From Bacillota bacterium (GTDB lineage: Bacteria > Armatimonadota > HRBIN16), in NCBI GenBank assembly GCA_023511455.1, contig JAIMBJ010000009.1:36000-99999 (forward strand): a stretch of 64,000 nucleotides of DNA. The letters run 5' to 3'. A program made the translations under genes and the position numbers. A model generated the notes under the pieces. It searched no databases. It was not told where the DNA came from and saw only the letters and a program-made list of their open reading frames with translations. Positions 52,125-60,960 of this stretch are shown one piece after another. Each line of letters begins with the position of its first letter. Positions within the stretch are counted from its first letter, which is position 1.

Positions 52125-52427
52125 ATGGCTATCAGCGGAATGGTGCATCACGGCCTGACTAAAGGTCAGCGCAAGGAGTGGCGGCGCAAAGGCTACGCTA
52201 CCGCCAGTCTCTACGGGAAGGGCATCGAACCTCTGCAGCTGCTGGTTCCCGTCCGCGAGGTTATCGATAGCATCGTGCGGCAGGGTGGCAGGAACAACGC
52301 TGTGCTGGTGCTGAACCTGCAAAACGGCTCGAACCGCCTGCACACCGTGCGCGTGAAGGAAATCCAGCGACATCTGACCACACACGAACCCACCCATTTC
52401 GACTTCCACGTGCAGAACGCCAGCTGA
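52125..52427 (+). CDS. rplY: Ribosomal protein L25-like (5S rRNA-binding)
   Basis: About 100 residues that resemble the L25/Ctc N-terminal beta-barrel: LTKGQRKEWRRKGYATASLY, then a core with VLVLNLQNGSNRLHTVRVKE and a C-terminal THFDFHV. The equivalent E. coli RplY is 94 residues, binding loop E of 5S rRNA. The similarity is moderate, so a general stress protein Ctc-type variant is possible. GGAGG lies 7 nt before ATG 52,125 (GTG 52,122 is also in frame). It is 22 nt behind copA. Confidence 0.65.
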   Translation: MAISGMVHHGLTKGQRKEWRRKGYATASLYGKGIEPLQLLVPVREVIDSIVRQGGRNNAVLVLNLQNGSNRLHTVRVKEIQRHLTTHEPTHFDFHVQNAS

Positions 52428-52488
52428 ACCATGCTCTCGCGCGCACGGCAGGCTTCACCTGCAGAGGCGAGAGCAACAAAAAGGCAAT

Positions 52489-52512
52489 CCCTCTCCTGCT
52501 CTCAGGAGAGGG
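52489..52512. terminator. 10-bp perfect hairpin between convergent genes
   Basis: CCCTCTCCTG pairs with CAGGAGAGGG across CTCT. It lies between the L25-like gene and the convergent PEP-CTERM gene. It resembles the hairpin at 15,909 (CCCTCTCCC...GGGAGAGGG). Confidence 0.5.
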
Positions 52513-52540
52513 ACAGGGAGGGAAGGAGCGTCCGGCTCGG

Positions 52541-53392
52541 TTAAGCCTTTTTGCGCAGGCGCAGCGCGACCGGCGCCAGACCGCTCAGCATCAACGCCCA
52601 CGTGCCCGGCTCAGGGATGACGGGACCGGGTGGGGCGCTAAGGGTTACCACCTTCGTGAGGCTTCCGCTCAGAGTCTCTCCGAGTGTCAGCGTTTTCCGC
52701 CACTGGAACACGTTGGTCATGTCGCCCGTTCCGCCTGCTGAATTGGAGACATTGTACACTGCGCTGTCGTTCAGCAGGTCGCGCAGGTTGGCATAGAAGT
52801 CAATGTCGTAGCCCACCAAGTCAAACTCGCTGGCGATAACGTCCACGAGCGTGTTTCCCTCTTCGTAATGGACGTCAACCGGCAGCGGGGGGAAAGCGGT
52901 ATCGCCGCCCGGAGTGTCGTTCAGGTCGAAATCCGAGTAAGCGAAGAAGTCGACCGTAATAGGCTGCGGTAAGGGTGAGTAAATGTGCTGGATGCTCCAG
53001 GCAACGTTGACGTAGGCAGAATTTGCGTTGACGCCGTTGAGCGTGTAGTCTAGCCTGATCAAAAGCGCATTTGGCAGATTACCAGCGTCTTCCCTAAAAA
53101 CCAACTGCACGTTGTTGGCACCGCCGGACGTAATGGTGACCAGCTTGGTCAAGGGCTTTTCCGCACTATCTAGGTTGGTGCGGTACCACCACCAGTTTTG
53201 GTACATGTGGTCGGTACCGTTAGTGTCCTTGAAGTCACCAAGCCCCTGCTGGCTGATATTCTCGGAATACGTCCAGCCGTTGTGGGTCAGGGTGAAGGTA
53301 GTTGCCAGAGCCTGCGAACCGCCCAACAGCACGGACGCCAGCGCGCCCAGTAAAACGATACGCCACAGGTTTTTGAGCAAACCTCCAGACAT
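52541..53392 (-). CDS. PEP-CTERM-anchored exported protein
   Basis: A 283-residue protein with a signal peptide (IVLLGALASVLLGGSQALA), a beta-rich mature domain, and a C-terminal PEP-CTERM sorting signal: VIPEPGTWALMLSGLAPV followed by RLRKKA. Such proteins are cut and attached to the surface by exosortase (EpsH-type), which is not in the window. AAAGGAGG precedes ATG 53,392. The function of the mature domain is unknown; motifs such as FFAYSDFDLNDTPGGD suggest a calcium-binding or adhesive role. It ends convergent with the L25-like gene. Confidence 0.85.
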   Translation of the reverse strand: MSGGLLKNLWRIVLLGALASVLLGGSQALATTFTLTHNGWTYSENISQQGLGDFKDTNGTDHMYQNWWWYRTNLDSAEKPLTKLVTITSGGANNVQLVFREDAGNLPNALLIRLDYTLNGVNANSAYVNVAWSIQHIYSPLPQPITVDFFAYSDFDLNDTPGGDTAFPPLPVDVHYEEGNTLVDVIASEFDLVGYDIDFYANLRDLLNDSAVYNVSNSAGGTGDMTNVFQWRKTLTLGETLSGSLTKVVTLSAPPGPVIPEPGTWALMLSGLAPVALRLRKKA

Positions 53393-53536
53393 GGGTTTCG
53401 CCTCCTTTGACGAATTTGTGCTTCGCCCTTAATCTAATGCAAAACCCATGCCAGAGGTGCTGTGCATAATACGGGTTCTCGGCAAAAGGCAGATGAAAAA
53501 TGGCACAATTACTGTCAGTAGCAGTACGGGGATGGC

Positions 53537-55099
53537 TTACCAGCCGGCGGCGTGTCCGTCGCAGCGGGGGTCGGAGCCAGCGAGCAACGCCCTGCTTGCG
53601 GGGTGCACCGCAATGACCTGTACCGCACCCGATTGCCCCCACTCGGGCAGTAACAGCACGCGATGCCCCTTCTGCTCCAGCGCGACCAGGGTCTCCGTCG
53701 GCACGCGGCGCTCCACTTTAAGCCCCTCCGTGTCATGCTGCCAGCGGGGCGCCTCTACCGCCTCCTGCGGGTTCATGCCGAAATCTATCAGGTTGCAAAT
53801 AACCTGCGCGTTGCTCTGCACCTGCACATCGCCTCCCGGCGTACCCCCCACGAAAGCCAGCTCCCCCTCACGGGTGAGCAGGTAGGCATTGAGGGTGTGC
53901 GCGGTGCGCTTGCCTGGCTCCAGCACATTGGGGCTGTTGGGGTCTAACGAGAAGCCCGTCATGCGGTTGTTGAACAGGACACCCGTGCCTTCTGCCACTT
54001 CCGCACAGCCGAAAGAGTGGAAGATGCTCTGGATGAAGGAGATGGCGTTGCCGTAGCGGTCTACCACACAGAAGTATGTGGTGTCGTGTTCTATCTCGCC
54101 TGCGGCAACGCGGTTGGCGGCGCGGTTGGGGTCTATCTGTCGCCTGCGCCGTTCCGCGTACTCGTTACTGAGCAGCACGTCCATCGGCACCGATACGAAG
54201 CGCGGGTCGCCGAGGTAGGCGTGTCTGTCCGCGAAGGCGAGTTTTTTCGCCTCCACCTGCAGATGGATGACGTCGGCGCTGAGCGCGCCCATGCGGTGCA
54301 GGTCGTAGCCCTCCAGAATGTTCAGCATCTGCGCGAGGATGTGTCCCTGCGAAACAGGCGGCTGCGCGTGCAGGGTGTAACCGCGGTACTCCACGCGAAG
54401 CGGTTCGAGCCACTCGGCGGGCGGCTCGGCAAGGTCTTGCTCGGTAAACAGTCCGCCGTGGTGCTGGCAGTGTCGTACGATGCGCTGGGCAATCTCCCCC
54501 CGATAGAACTCCATCGGTCCGTGCGCGGCGATGCGGCTCAGCGTCCAGCCAAGGTTTGGCTGTGTCATCATTTTGCCGGGATAAGGCAGCTCGCCGTCGG
54601 GCAACAGTTCGCGCCAGGTGATGGGAAACTGCCTTAGCAGGTCGGCGTGCGCATGGAATACCTGACTGTAGCGGTAGCCCGCGGGGAATCCCTGCTGTGC
54701 GTAGCGGATGGCGGGCTGTAACAGTTCGGCGAGCTCGCGGGTGGCGTACCGCTCGTGCAGCAGTACCCAGGCGGATACCAGCCCCGGTACCGACGCGCTC
54801 TGGATGCCTCGCAGGGGAATCCCATCGCGGAAGCGTTCCAGGGTGGCGGCTTGTGGGGCAGGACCGGAGGCGTTCAGCGCGTGCGTTTGTCGCGTGCGGG
54901 CGTCGTATAGCACCACGAAGGCATCGCCGCCCAGATGGCTGTTGTAGGGTTCCACCACCGTCAGCACCGCGCTGATAGTGAGCGCGGCATCCACGAAGTT
55001 GCCCCCGCTTTGCAAGACATGCAGCCCCGCCGCCGTAGCCAACGGCTGAGAAGTGGCCACTGCGCCGTTTCGAGCCACGACCACTCCGCGATAGGTCAC
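53537..55099 (-). CDS. Gamma-glutamyltransferase (Ntn-hydrolase)
   Basis: A 520-residue enzyme that cleaves glutathione-type gamma-glutamyl bonds. The self-processing site with the catalytic Thr is HDTTYFCVVD (about residue 338), preceded by a large subunit and followed by a small subunit. Other family segments are VDAALTISAVLTVVEPYNSH, GGDAFVVLYD and GGTPGGDVQVQSNAQVICNL. No signal peptide is visible, so it is probably cytoplasmic, which is unusual for the bacterial enzyme; a cephalosporin acylase-like role is possible. It overlaps the Uma2 gene stop (ATGA). Confidence 0.9.
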   Translation of the reverse strand: MTYRGVVVARNGAVATSQPLATAAGLHVLQSGGNFVDAALTISAVLTVVEPYNSHLGGDAFVVLYDARTRQTHALNASGPAPQAATLERFRDGIPLRGIQSASVPGLVSAWVLLHERYATRELAELLQPAIRYAQQGFPAGYRYSQVFHAHADLLRQFPITWRELLPDGELPYPGKMMTQPNLGWTLSRIAAHGPMEFYRGEIAQRIVRHCQHHGGLFTEQDLAEPPAEWLEPLRVEYRGYTLHAQPPVSQGHILAQMLNILEGYDLHRMGALSADVIHLQVEAKKLAFADRHAYLGDPRFVSVPMDVLLSNEYAERRRRQIDPNRAANRVAAGEIEHDTTYFCVVDRYGNAISFIQSIFHSFGCAEVAEGTGVLFNNRMTGFSLDPNSPNVLEPGKRTAHTLNAYLLTREGELAFVGGTPGGDVQVQSNAQVICNLIDFGMNPQEAVEAPRWQHDTEGLKVERRVPTETLVALEQKGHRVLLLPEWGQSGAVQVIAVHPASRALLAGSDPRCDGHAAGW

Positions 55100-55779
55100 T
55101 CTGCGCTTTCCTCCCGTTGTCGCAGTTTCGCCTCCAGTTCCCGCAGGCGGGTTTCCATTTCTGTTGCTCGCTCTTCCAGCTCTACGGCGGTTGGGATAAT
55201 GCGCCCGCGCACGGGGTCATACAGACGCACCAAGTAACCATCGTCCTCTGCGCGCACCACCACTTCCAGCCCCAACAATTCACTGCGAGCGCGCCACTCG
55301 CGGTCGCCGGGATGTGCCGTCGGTATCTGCTGGTATGCGCCCCCCGCCAGGCGATGCAGAATGACCGGTTCTATCAAATATTCACGCCGCACGTCGATCA
55401 GGATGTACTCCTTCACACCCAGTCGCTGATAAAGCCGATACTTCCTGTCCAGGTCCTCCCCTGCGGTGGAGCGGGAGGTGAGCTCGATAATCACATCGGG
55501 CGCCTTACCAATCTCCCACACCTTCCACGTGGCGCGCCACGGGCGTTTGGGCACGCCGAAAGCCACATACACGTCAGGGGCGACGCGCTGCGAGGGGTTC
55601 CCTTCCACCCAGTACAGGAACTGATTGCCCGCGACATACACATCGTCTCGTGCCGCGAAGTACCGCTTTAGCGCGTCGATCAAATACAGCATCGCTTCTA
55701 AATGTTCTGGTGTCTCCGCCATGGGCTTGCCATCCGATTCCGGGTAATGCACCGGGCGTTGTATCTGTACGGTCGCCAC
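55096..55779 (-). CDS. Uma2-family (PD-(D/E)xK) putative endonuclease
   Basis: A 227-residue Uma2/DUF820 protein. The nuclease core shows PDVYVAFGVPKRPW and APDVIIELTSRSTAGEDLD, with the Asp, Glu and nearby Lys expected of PD-(D/E)xK nucleases, followed by RKYRLYQRLGVKEYILID. A C-terminal coiled coil (VELEERATEMETRLREL) is typical. The start is GTG 55,779, because GGGAGG lies 8 nt upstream. Uma2 proteins occur in many thermophiles and cyanobacteria and their target is unknown. It is coupled to the gamma-glutamyltransferase gene by ATGA. Confidence 0.88.
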   Translation of the reverse strand: MATVQIQRPVHYPESDGKPMAETPEHLEAMLYLIDALKRYFAARDDVYVAGNQFLYWVEGNPSQRVAPDVYVAFGVPKRPWRATWKVWEIGKAPDVIIELTSRSTAGEDLDRKYRLYQRLGVKEYILIDVRREYLIEPVILHRLAGGAYQQIPTAHPGDREWRARSELLGLEVVVRAEDDGYLVRLYDPVRGRIIPTAVELEERATEMETRLRELEAKLRQREESAE

Positions 55780-55810
55780 ACGCCTCACCTCCCGGCTTTA
55801 TTATAGCAGA

Positions 55811-56455
55811 TTAGGCGTGTTCGATATGCAGGTGACTTAATGCCACCAGTGCTTCCGCGGTTTGCGCCACGCCCTCGAACTCGCCTGCCAGTATCGCCGC
55901 CTTCGGGAAAAGTGCCCCGCCCACACCCACCATATCCGCGCCTGCGTGCAGGTATTCAGCGGCGTTGTGCGCGTTCAACCCTCCCACCGCCATCAGCGGT
56001 ATCTGTGGTAACGGTGCCTTCACTTCCTTGAAAAACGCTGTGCCCAGCGTCACCGCCGGAAATACCTTCACAATCGGCGCGCCCAGTCGGGAGGCGGTCA
56101 CCATCTCCGTCGGGCTGAAGACCCCTGGAATGGGCGGCACATTCGCCCGCAATGCGGTCTCCACCATGCCCGCATCCAGTATCGGCGAGACCACGAACTG
56201 CGCCCCTGCGTCGATGACTGCCTGCGCTTCCTCTGCGTTCAACACCGTCCCTGCGCCCACCACTGCCTTACCGTCCCATCGCTGACGCGCGGCGCGCAGA
56301 ATCTCCAGCGCACCGGGCGTGGTCATGGTGACCTCCACCGCCCGCAGTCCATGTTCGATCGCCACCTCCAGTGCCTGCAGCGCGAGGTCAGACCTTGGCA
56401 GACGCAGGATGCCCACCACCTTCCCCGCGAGCAGCTGCTGCACAATCTCTTTCAT
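55811..56455 (-). CDS. eda: KDPG/KHG aldolase
   Basis: A 214-residue class I aldolase that splits 2-keto-3-deoxy-6-phosphogluconate (or 4-hydroxy-2-oxoglutarate). The Schiff-base lysine is in GAPIVKVFPAVTLG and the active-site Glu in LRAVEVTMTTPGA; GAGTVLNAEEAQ is a family motif. It belongs to the Entner-Doudoroff or hexuronate pathway. The start ATG 56,455 follows GGGGGTG. No gene for the dehydratase (edd) or KDG kinase is adjacent. Confidence 0.93.
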   Translation of the reverse strand: MKEIVQQLLAGKVVGILRLPRSDLALQALEVAIEHGLRAVEVTMTTPGALEILRAARQRWDGKAVVGAGTVLNAEEAQAVIDAGAQFVVSPILDAGMVETALRANVPPIPGVFSPTEMVTASRLGAPIVKVFPAVTLGTAFFKEVKAPLPQIPLMAVGGLNAHNAAEYLHAGADMVGVGGALFPKAAILAGEFEGVAQTAEALVALSHLHIEHA

Positions 56456-56537
56456 GTGTATCACCCCCTGTTACCATCTTCGCGGGGCGCAGAGAAATCG
56501 CCTGCAACGGATGGGGCTGGGGGCAGTCAGAGCGTAC

Positions 56538-56546
56538 TGGTATAAT
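56538..56546 (+). promoter_or_regulatory. Extended -10 promoter of kdsD
   Basis: TGGTATAAT, an extended -10. Transcription should start near 56,553, about 4 nt before ATG 56,557, with no Shine-Dalgarno, so the message is probably leaderless. Confidence 0.55.
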
Positions 56547-56556
56547 AGCCAGTGGA

Positions 56557-57519
56557 ATGATAGAAACAGCCAGAGAGGTGTTGCACACGGAGGCGCAGAG
56601 CATTTTGCGCCTGATTGACCGTCTGGACGAGCGGTTCGTTCGGGCGGTGCAGACGATACTTGCCTGTAAAGGCAGAGTGGTGACCACGGGCATGGGCAAG
56701 TCGGGCGCGATTGCCCGCAAAGTGGCGGCGACGTTTGCCAGTACGGGCACGCCCAGCTTCTTCCTGCATCCCGCGGAGGGCGTTCACGGCGATCTGGGCA
56801 TGGTGACGCCGGAAGACGTGGTGCTTGCCCTCTCCACCAGCGGCGAGACCGACGAACTGCTGGCGATACTGCCCGCCCTGAAGCGAATCGGCGTGCGGCT
56901 GATAGCGATGGTGGGACGCACCGAATCCACCCTGGCCCAGGAGGCGGACGTGGTGCTGGACGTCTCGGTGGAACGCGAAGCCTGCCCGTACAACCTCGCC
57001 CCGACCGCGAGTACCACAGCCATGCTGGCGATGGGCGACGCGCTGGCGATTACGGTGATGCAGGAGCGGCGCTTCACCCCCGAGGACTTCGCGGTGTTTC
57101 ACCCTGCGGGCACGCTGGGCAGGCGGCTGCTGCTGCGGGTGCATGACGTGATGCGCACGGGCGACAGCGTGGCGGTGGTGCATCAGGCGAAGCCGTTGCG
57201 CGAGGTGCTGTTTGCTATCACGAAGGCGAACGCGGGCGCGGCGTGCATTGTGAACGACGACGGCACCTTGGCGGGCATTATCACCGACGGCGACATCCGC
57301 CGACACCTGCTGCGCGACGTCGCCAGTCTGGACAAACCAGCGGCGGAGCTGATGACCCGCACGCCCTACGTGATCGAGGGCAATCCGCTGGCGGTGGAAG
57401 CGCTGCACCTTTTTGAAAGCCTGCCAGTCAAAATCGGCGAGATGCCCGTGCTGGACGAGCAGCGCAAGCCCGTCGGAATGTTGATGTTGAAAGACCTGTT
57501 GCGGACGGGGATTGTGTAG
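56557..57519 (+). CDS. kdsD: Arabinose-5-phosphate isomerase (KdsD/KpsF/GutQ)
   Basis: A 320-residue enzyme that converts ribulose-5-phosphate to arabinose-5-phosphate, the first step of Kdo synthesis. The SIS domain (residues ~30-170) has GRVVTTGMGKSGAIARKVAA and STSGETDELLAILP. Two CBS domains fill the C-terminus (HDVMRTGDSVAVVHQAKPL; ELMTRTPYVIEGNPLAVEAL). The start is ATG 56,557; the frame extends further upstream through the promoter but not usefully. It is followed at 2 nt by kdsC, so the pair makes Kdo precursors. Confidence 0.92.
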   Translation: MIETAREVLHTEAQSILRLIDRLDERFVRAVQTILACKGRVVTTGMGKSGAIARKVAATFASTGTPSFFLHPAEGVHGDLGMVTPEDVVLALSTSGETDELLAILPALKRIGVRLIAMVGRTESTLAQEADVVLDVSVEREACPYNLAPTASTTAMLAMGDALAITVMQERRFTPEDFAVFHPAGTLGRRLLLRVHDVMRTGDSVAVVHQAKPLREVLFAITKANAGAACIVNDDGTLAGIITDGDIRRHLLRDVASLDKPAAELMTRTPYVIEGNPLAVEALHLFESLPVKIGEMPVLDEQRKPVGMLMLKDLLRTGIV

Positions 57520-57521
57520 CG

Positions 57522-58103
57522 ATGGTGGAACAGAACTCGCTTACCTTATCGGATTCAGCCCTTGCGGAGAGGCTGCAGGCGGTGAAAGCGGTGATACTGG
57601 ACGTGGACGGCGTGCTGACCGACGGCGGGATTTACTACGACCCCACCGGGCGCGAAATCAAGCGGTTCCACGTCGCCGACGGACTGGGGATGGAGCTGTT
57701 GCGTCACGCCGGTATCCGCGTGGTGATTCTTTCGGGACGTGTCGCCGAAGCCATCACCCGTCGTGCCGCCGAGTTGAGGGTCACCGACTGCTATCAGGGC
57801 GTGCGCGACAAGAAAGCGCAGATTGAAAAGCTTCGCCAGCAGTGGCAGTTGAAAGCGGAGGAGCTGCTGTACGTGGGCGATGACCTGAACGACCTGCCCG
57901 CGTTCGAGGCGGTGGGCGTGCGGGTGGCAGTGGCGAACGCCGATGCCCTGCTCCAGTCGCAGGCGCACTACGTGACGAGAGCGACAGGTGGCAACGGCGC
58001 GGTGCGCGAGGTGTGCGAGTGGCTGCTGAAGGCGCGCGGAGAGTGGGAAAATGCAGTGGAGGCTTACCTGCAGTCGCGAAGGGAGGCAGGTAGTGAGCCG
58101 TGA
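57522..58103 (+). CDS. kdsC: KDO 8-phosphate phosphatase (KdsC-type HAD)
   Basis: A 193-residue HAD phosphatase without a cap. Motif I is VILDVDGVLTDGGIYYD, a diagnostic KdsC sequence, and motif IV is VGDDLNDLPAFEAVGV. It hydrolyses Kdo-8-phosphate to Kdo. Together with kdsD it points to Kdo-based lipopolysaccharide or capsule. The start is 2 nt after kdsD. It shares GTGA with the next gene. Confidence 0.92.
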   Translation: MVEQNSLTLSDSALAERLQAVKAVILDVDGVLTDGGIYYDPTGREIKRFHVADGLGMELLRHAGIRVVILSGRVAEAITRRAAELRVTDCYQGVRDKKAQIEKLRQQWQLKAEELLYVGDDLNDLPAFEAVGVRVAVANADALLQSQAHYVTRATGGNGAVREVCEWLLKARGEWENAVEAYLQSRREAGSEP

Positions 58104-58843
58104 GCCGACTGGTCATCCTGCATACCAACGACATGCATAATGTGCTGGCGCGGGATGAGCAACGTGCGGCACGGCTGATGGAAATCGTGGAGGCGGAGCG
58201 GGCAAACCCGCCCGTGCTGCTGCTGGACGCCGGCGATGCGATTGGGGCAGGCAACCTGACCTTCAACCCCGCCGGCGAGGCCATTCTGGAGCGGATGACC
58301 GCCATCGGCTACCACGCGATGACCATCGGCAACCGCGAGTTCCACCTGACGGAGATTGGCTTCACCACCAAGCTGAACCGGGCGCGCTTCCCTGTGCTGT
58401 GCGCCAACGTGCGTGCGCGCGGCAATGCCCGATTGCCGGTGCGCTCCCACCTGATTCTGGAAACGCCCGTCGGGCGGGTGGGCATCTTCGGTGTGACGGT
58501 GCCGATGATTACCGGGCGGATGTTGAGCCACCACGTCAGCGCATACGTGTTCGACGACCCCATCCGCGTGGGCGCGGAGATGGCGGAGCGGTTACGCCCG
58601 CAGGCAGACCTGCTGATTGCGCTCACGCATATCGGGCTAAAGCAGGATATCGAGCTGGCAAAGCGTGCGCCCCAGATAGACCTGATTATCGGCGGGCACA
58701 GCCACTCGGTGCTGGAGGAACCGCAGCGCGAGGGGCGCGTGGCGATTGTGCAGGCGGGCAGTTACGCGCGGTTTGTGGGCAGGGTGGAAGTGGAGTTCGC
58801 CGAGCCGACCACCATCAGCGGCAAGCTGTTGTCGCTGGTGTAG
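58100..58843 (+). CDS. 5'-nucleotidase-like metallophosphoesterase, single domain
   Basis: A 247-residue calcineurin-like phosphoesterase. Metal motifs are HTNDMHNVL, DAGDAIGAG, TIGNREFHLTEIG and LIIGGHSHSVLEE. It matches the N-terminal half of UshA/YfkN-type 5'-nucleotidases but lacks the C-terminal substrate domain and any signal peptide. It overlaps kdsC by 4 nt (GTGA), placing it in the Kdo operon; a sugar-phosphate or nucleotide role is possible. Its last 82 nt overlap the convergent beta-propeller gene. Confidence 0.87.
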   Translation: MSRLVILHTNDMHNVLARDEQRAARLMEIVEAERANPPVLLLDAGDAIGAGNLTFNPAGEAILERMTAIGYHAMTIGNREFHLTEIGFTTKLNRARFPVLCANVRARGNARLPVRSHLILETPVGRVGIFGVTVPMITGRMLSHHVSAYVFDDPIRVGAEMAERLRPQADLLIALTHIGLKQDIELAKRAPQIDLIIGGHSHSVLEEPQREGRVAIVQAGSYARFVGRVEVEFAEPTTISGKLLSLV

Positions 58844-59937
58844 TCACCGGGCACACCCTGAAGCTGCTGACGACTTCCCTTCGCGTTCTTGCGCCACGCG
58901 TCGATGTCTATCACGTAGATGCCATCTAAGCACCCTGCAAACAACTTGTTGCCCACTACAGCAAGGGACACACACGTACCCACCCCGATGGACAGACGCC
59001 GACGCTGTTGCCCTGTCGCAGCATCCAGCGCCAGAATATATCCGCGTTCCTCGTGCGAAATCTGCCCCCCTCCCACATACACCTCTTTTCCATCCTCGCT
59101 CACCTCAAGTGCCCAAGCACCAGCTCCCATCCTCGGCAGGGCAAAGGCATCCCCGATGAATTCATTCTTGGCAGCATCCATCATCAAAAACGCCTCGTCG
59201 CTCACCAGATACAGCATCCTGCCATCACGAGACGAGATGATGCGCTCAATGGTTTGCGACGCAGGCAACTCCTTCAACAACTTCATCGTGCCAGCATCAT
59301 AAATAGAGACCGTCGCTCCTTTGTCATCCGTCATGTGTGGGACATACAACCTGTTGCCACCTGCAGAAAGTGCTATCGCTCCTATCTCCCGCATCCTCAA
59401 GGTGTGCAAAACCTGACGAGTATTGAGGTCAACCTTGTCGAGAGTCTGCCAGAAGAGCAGCGGTTGCGGCGGGGTGCGCAGTGCATATGCAACCTGTCTT
59501 ACCGCATCCAACACCCAGTAGTCATATCCTTGTGCCAGCCAGGAAACACTGCTACGTTCTTTCTCCGCCAAGATGGCGACCGCCCAGATGTGATTGCTCT
59601 CGAACTGCTCTACGACGCGTTCTTCCTCTGGCGATAGTAGCATCACCTTGTAAGGAGGCGCGAAAGGATCGCGGTCTTGCCCCGGTTTGGGCGGCTCCCT
59701 CAGCACTTTGATAATGTCTTGTTCTCCCGTGGGATTGACAGCGATGACCCGCTTGCCATACGGTTGCACAATCCATCCGAAGTAGCCCGAAGGCAGCCCC
59801 GGCACACGCCGCACCCAACCATGCTGTTGGGTGTTCGGGTAGGTGGCAGCAGACTGCGGTTGAGGCGCGACCAACAGTATGCCTGCGAGCCCCATTACCG
59901 CAGCTAGTTGCAGAATGGCTCTGGTGTTACCGGACAT
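58762..59937 (-). CDS. Secreted beta-propeller (YncE-like) protein
   Basis: A 391-residue exported protein. The signal peptide is QLAAVMGLAGILLVA. Repeated blades such as GAIALSAGGNRLYVPHMTDD, RIISSRDGRMLYLVSDE, WALEVSEDGKEVYVGGG and CVSLAVVGNKLFAGCLDGI indicate a seven-bladed propeller of the YVTN/PQQ type. AGGAGGG precedes ATG 59,937. It lies 15 nt after the caspase-like gene, and the two are probably co-transcribed. Its 3' end overlaps the convergent phosphoesterase gene. Confidence 0.8.
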   Translation of the reverse strand: MSGNTRAILQLAAVMGLAGILLVAPQPQSAATYPNTQQHGWVRRVPGLPSGYFGWIVQPYGKRVIAVNPTGEQDIIKVLREPPKPGQDRDPFAPPYKVMLLSPEEERVVEQFESNHIWAVAILAEKERSSVSWLAQGYDYWVLDAVRQVAYALRTPPQPLLFWQTLDKVDLNTRQVLHTLRMREIGAIALSAGGNRLYVPHMTDDKGATVSIYDAGTMKLLKELPASQTIERIISSRDGRMLYLVSDEAFLMMDAAKNEFIGDAFALPRMGAGAWALEVSEDGKEVYVGGGQISHEERGYILALDAATGQQRRRLSIGVGTCVSLAVVGNKLFAGCLDGIYVIDIDAWRKNAKGSRQQLQGVPGDYTSDNSLPLMVVGSANSTSTLPTNRA

Positions 59938-59952
59938 CTTGATACCCTCCTG

Positions 59953-60960
59953 TTACCACGGGAATGGTCCTTCAACACGTTCCGTTGGACCTATTCTGCC
60001 TCGAATCAGCCAGTAGCGGTTAGCATTATACACAATCGCTCGAGACCTTCTCTCCACGTTAGCCTGAAGCCATGCATTCAAGCACCTGTCCCCAGTACGC
60101 GTGTGGTCTGGTGGCACGTGCGATGTCATCAACTCTGCAAAGCGTTGAGCAACCTCAATGGATCCCTGCTCGTCGGTAGGCGCAAGATCATGATACCCGC
60201 ACAGCCCCCGCAGTCCTGCCCGCCTCAAGGCAGCACTGCCCCACGCATAGCCGTTCGTGTGGTCGGGCTTAAGCACGCTGCAACCGGCAATGATGAAGTA
60301 CTTCAGGTCTTCTCTCCAGTTCACCGTAGGGGCAACGTTCGAAACGGTGAACGTGCCGCCGTTGTCTAAACACTGCAGGGAGCCATTGCTGCTGTAGCCA
60401 TGCCCACTATAATACAGAATGTCCGCCTGATTCTTGACGGGCAGCGTGTGAGACTGATTCCCCGCCTGTATGGTTATCTTCTCCACGCCCGCCGCCTGTA
60501 TATAGCGCAGCATCGTGAAAAGTATGGGAACAGTGAGGCTTTTGCCACGTGAGCGTGCCTCACCGCGCTTCTGGTGAGTGGACGATAGCCCGGTCTGTAA
60601 AGCCTCTGAATCGAGGTAGTTCGATGGCGGTCCCGTGACGTAGTCGTAAGTCGTTACTTCTCCCACACCCTCATCGACCATCCGAACTTGTATCCTTTGG
60701 TTTGGCACGCTGGGCCCATCCGCCATCATTATCTCCTGTCCGCGCGGTCGGTGAAAGTGGTAATGATTAGGTTTATCTGCACACCTGCCCGCGTAGCGCA
60801 AAGTCACATGTATACCCCTCGTATCGGAGACGCTGGTGAACAGTCTGGCTGTCACCACTGCGTTGCGAGGCGGCTGTCTGGACGCTTTCACATGTGCCAT
60901 AATATACAGCGCGTTCCCGTCGGGTTGCTGACGCAAAATGGCGAACTCGCAAGGACCTGG
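59953..60960 (-). CDS. Caspase-like clan CD peptidase-type protein, N-terminus lost at breakpoint
   Basis: At least 335 residues remain; the upstream part is cut at the sequence junction near 60,960. A His/Cys pair typical of caspase-hemoglobinase-fold enzymes is visible: ILYYSGHGYSSNGSL (His) and YFIIAGCSVLKPDH (Cys), separated by about 40 residues. The N-terminal remainder looks like an immunoglobulin-like or beta domain. DUF6345 or a bacterial gingipain/CHAT-like protease are candidates; I cannot choose. It lies just upstream of a secreted beta-propeller gene on the same strand, which suggests a sensor/effector pair. Without the N-terminus its location is unknown. Confidence 0.55.
   Translation of the reverse strand, partial: PGPCEFAILRQQPDGNALYIMAHVKASRQPPRNAVVTARLFTSVSDTRGIHVTLRYAGRCADKPNHYHFHRPRGQEIMMADGPSVPNQRIQVRMVDEGVGEVTTYDYVTGPPSNYLDSEALQTGLSSTHQKRGEARSRGKSLTVPILFTMLRYIQAAGVEKITIQAGNQSHTLPVKNQADILYYSGHGYSSNGSLQCLDNGGTFTVSNVAPTVNWREDLKYFIIAGCSVLKPDHTNGYAWGSAALRRAGLRGLCGYHDLAPTDEQGSIEVAQRFAELMTSHVPPDHTRTGDRCLNAWLQANVERRSRAIVYNANRYWLIRGRIGPTERVEGPFPW

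Noticed and set aside
56527..57408. 293-codon minus-strand frame opposite kdsD
   Set aside because: Antisense to a well-supported SIS/CBS gene; no family-like motifs.
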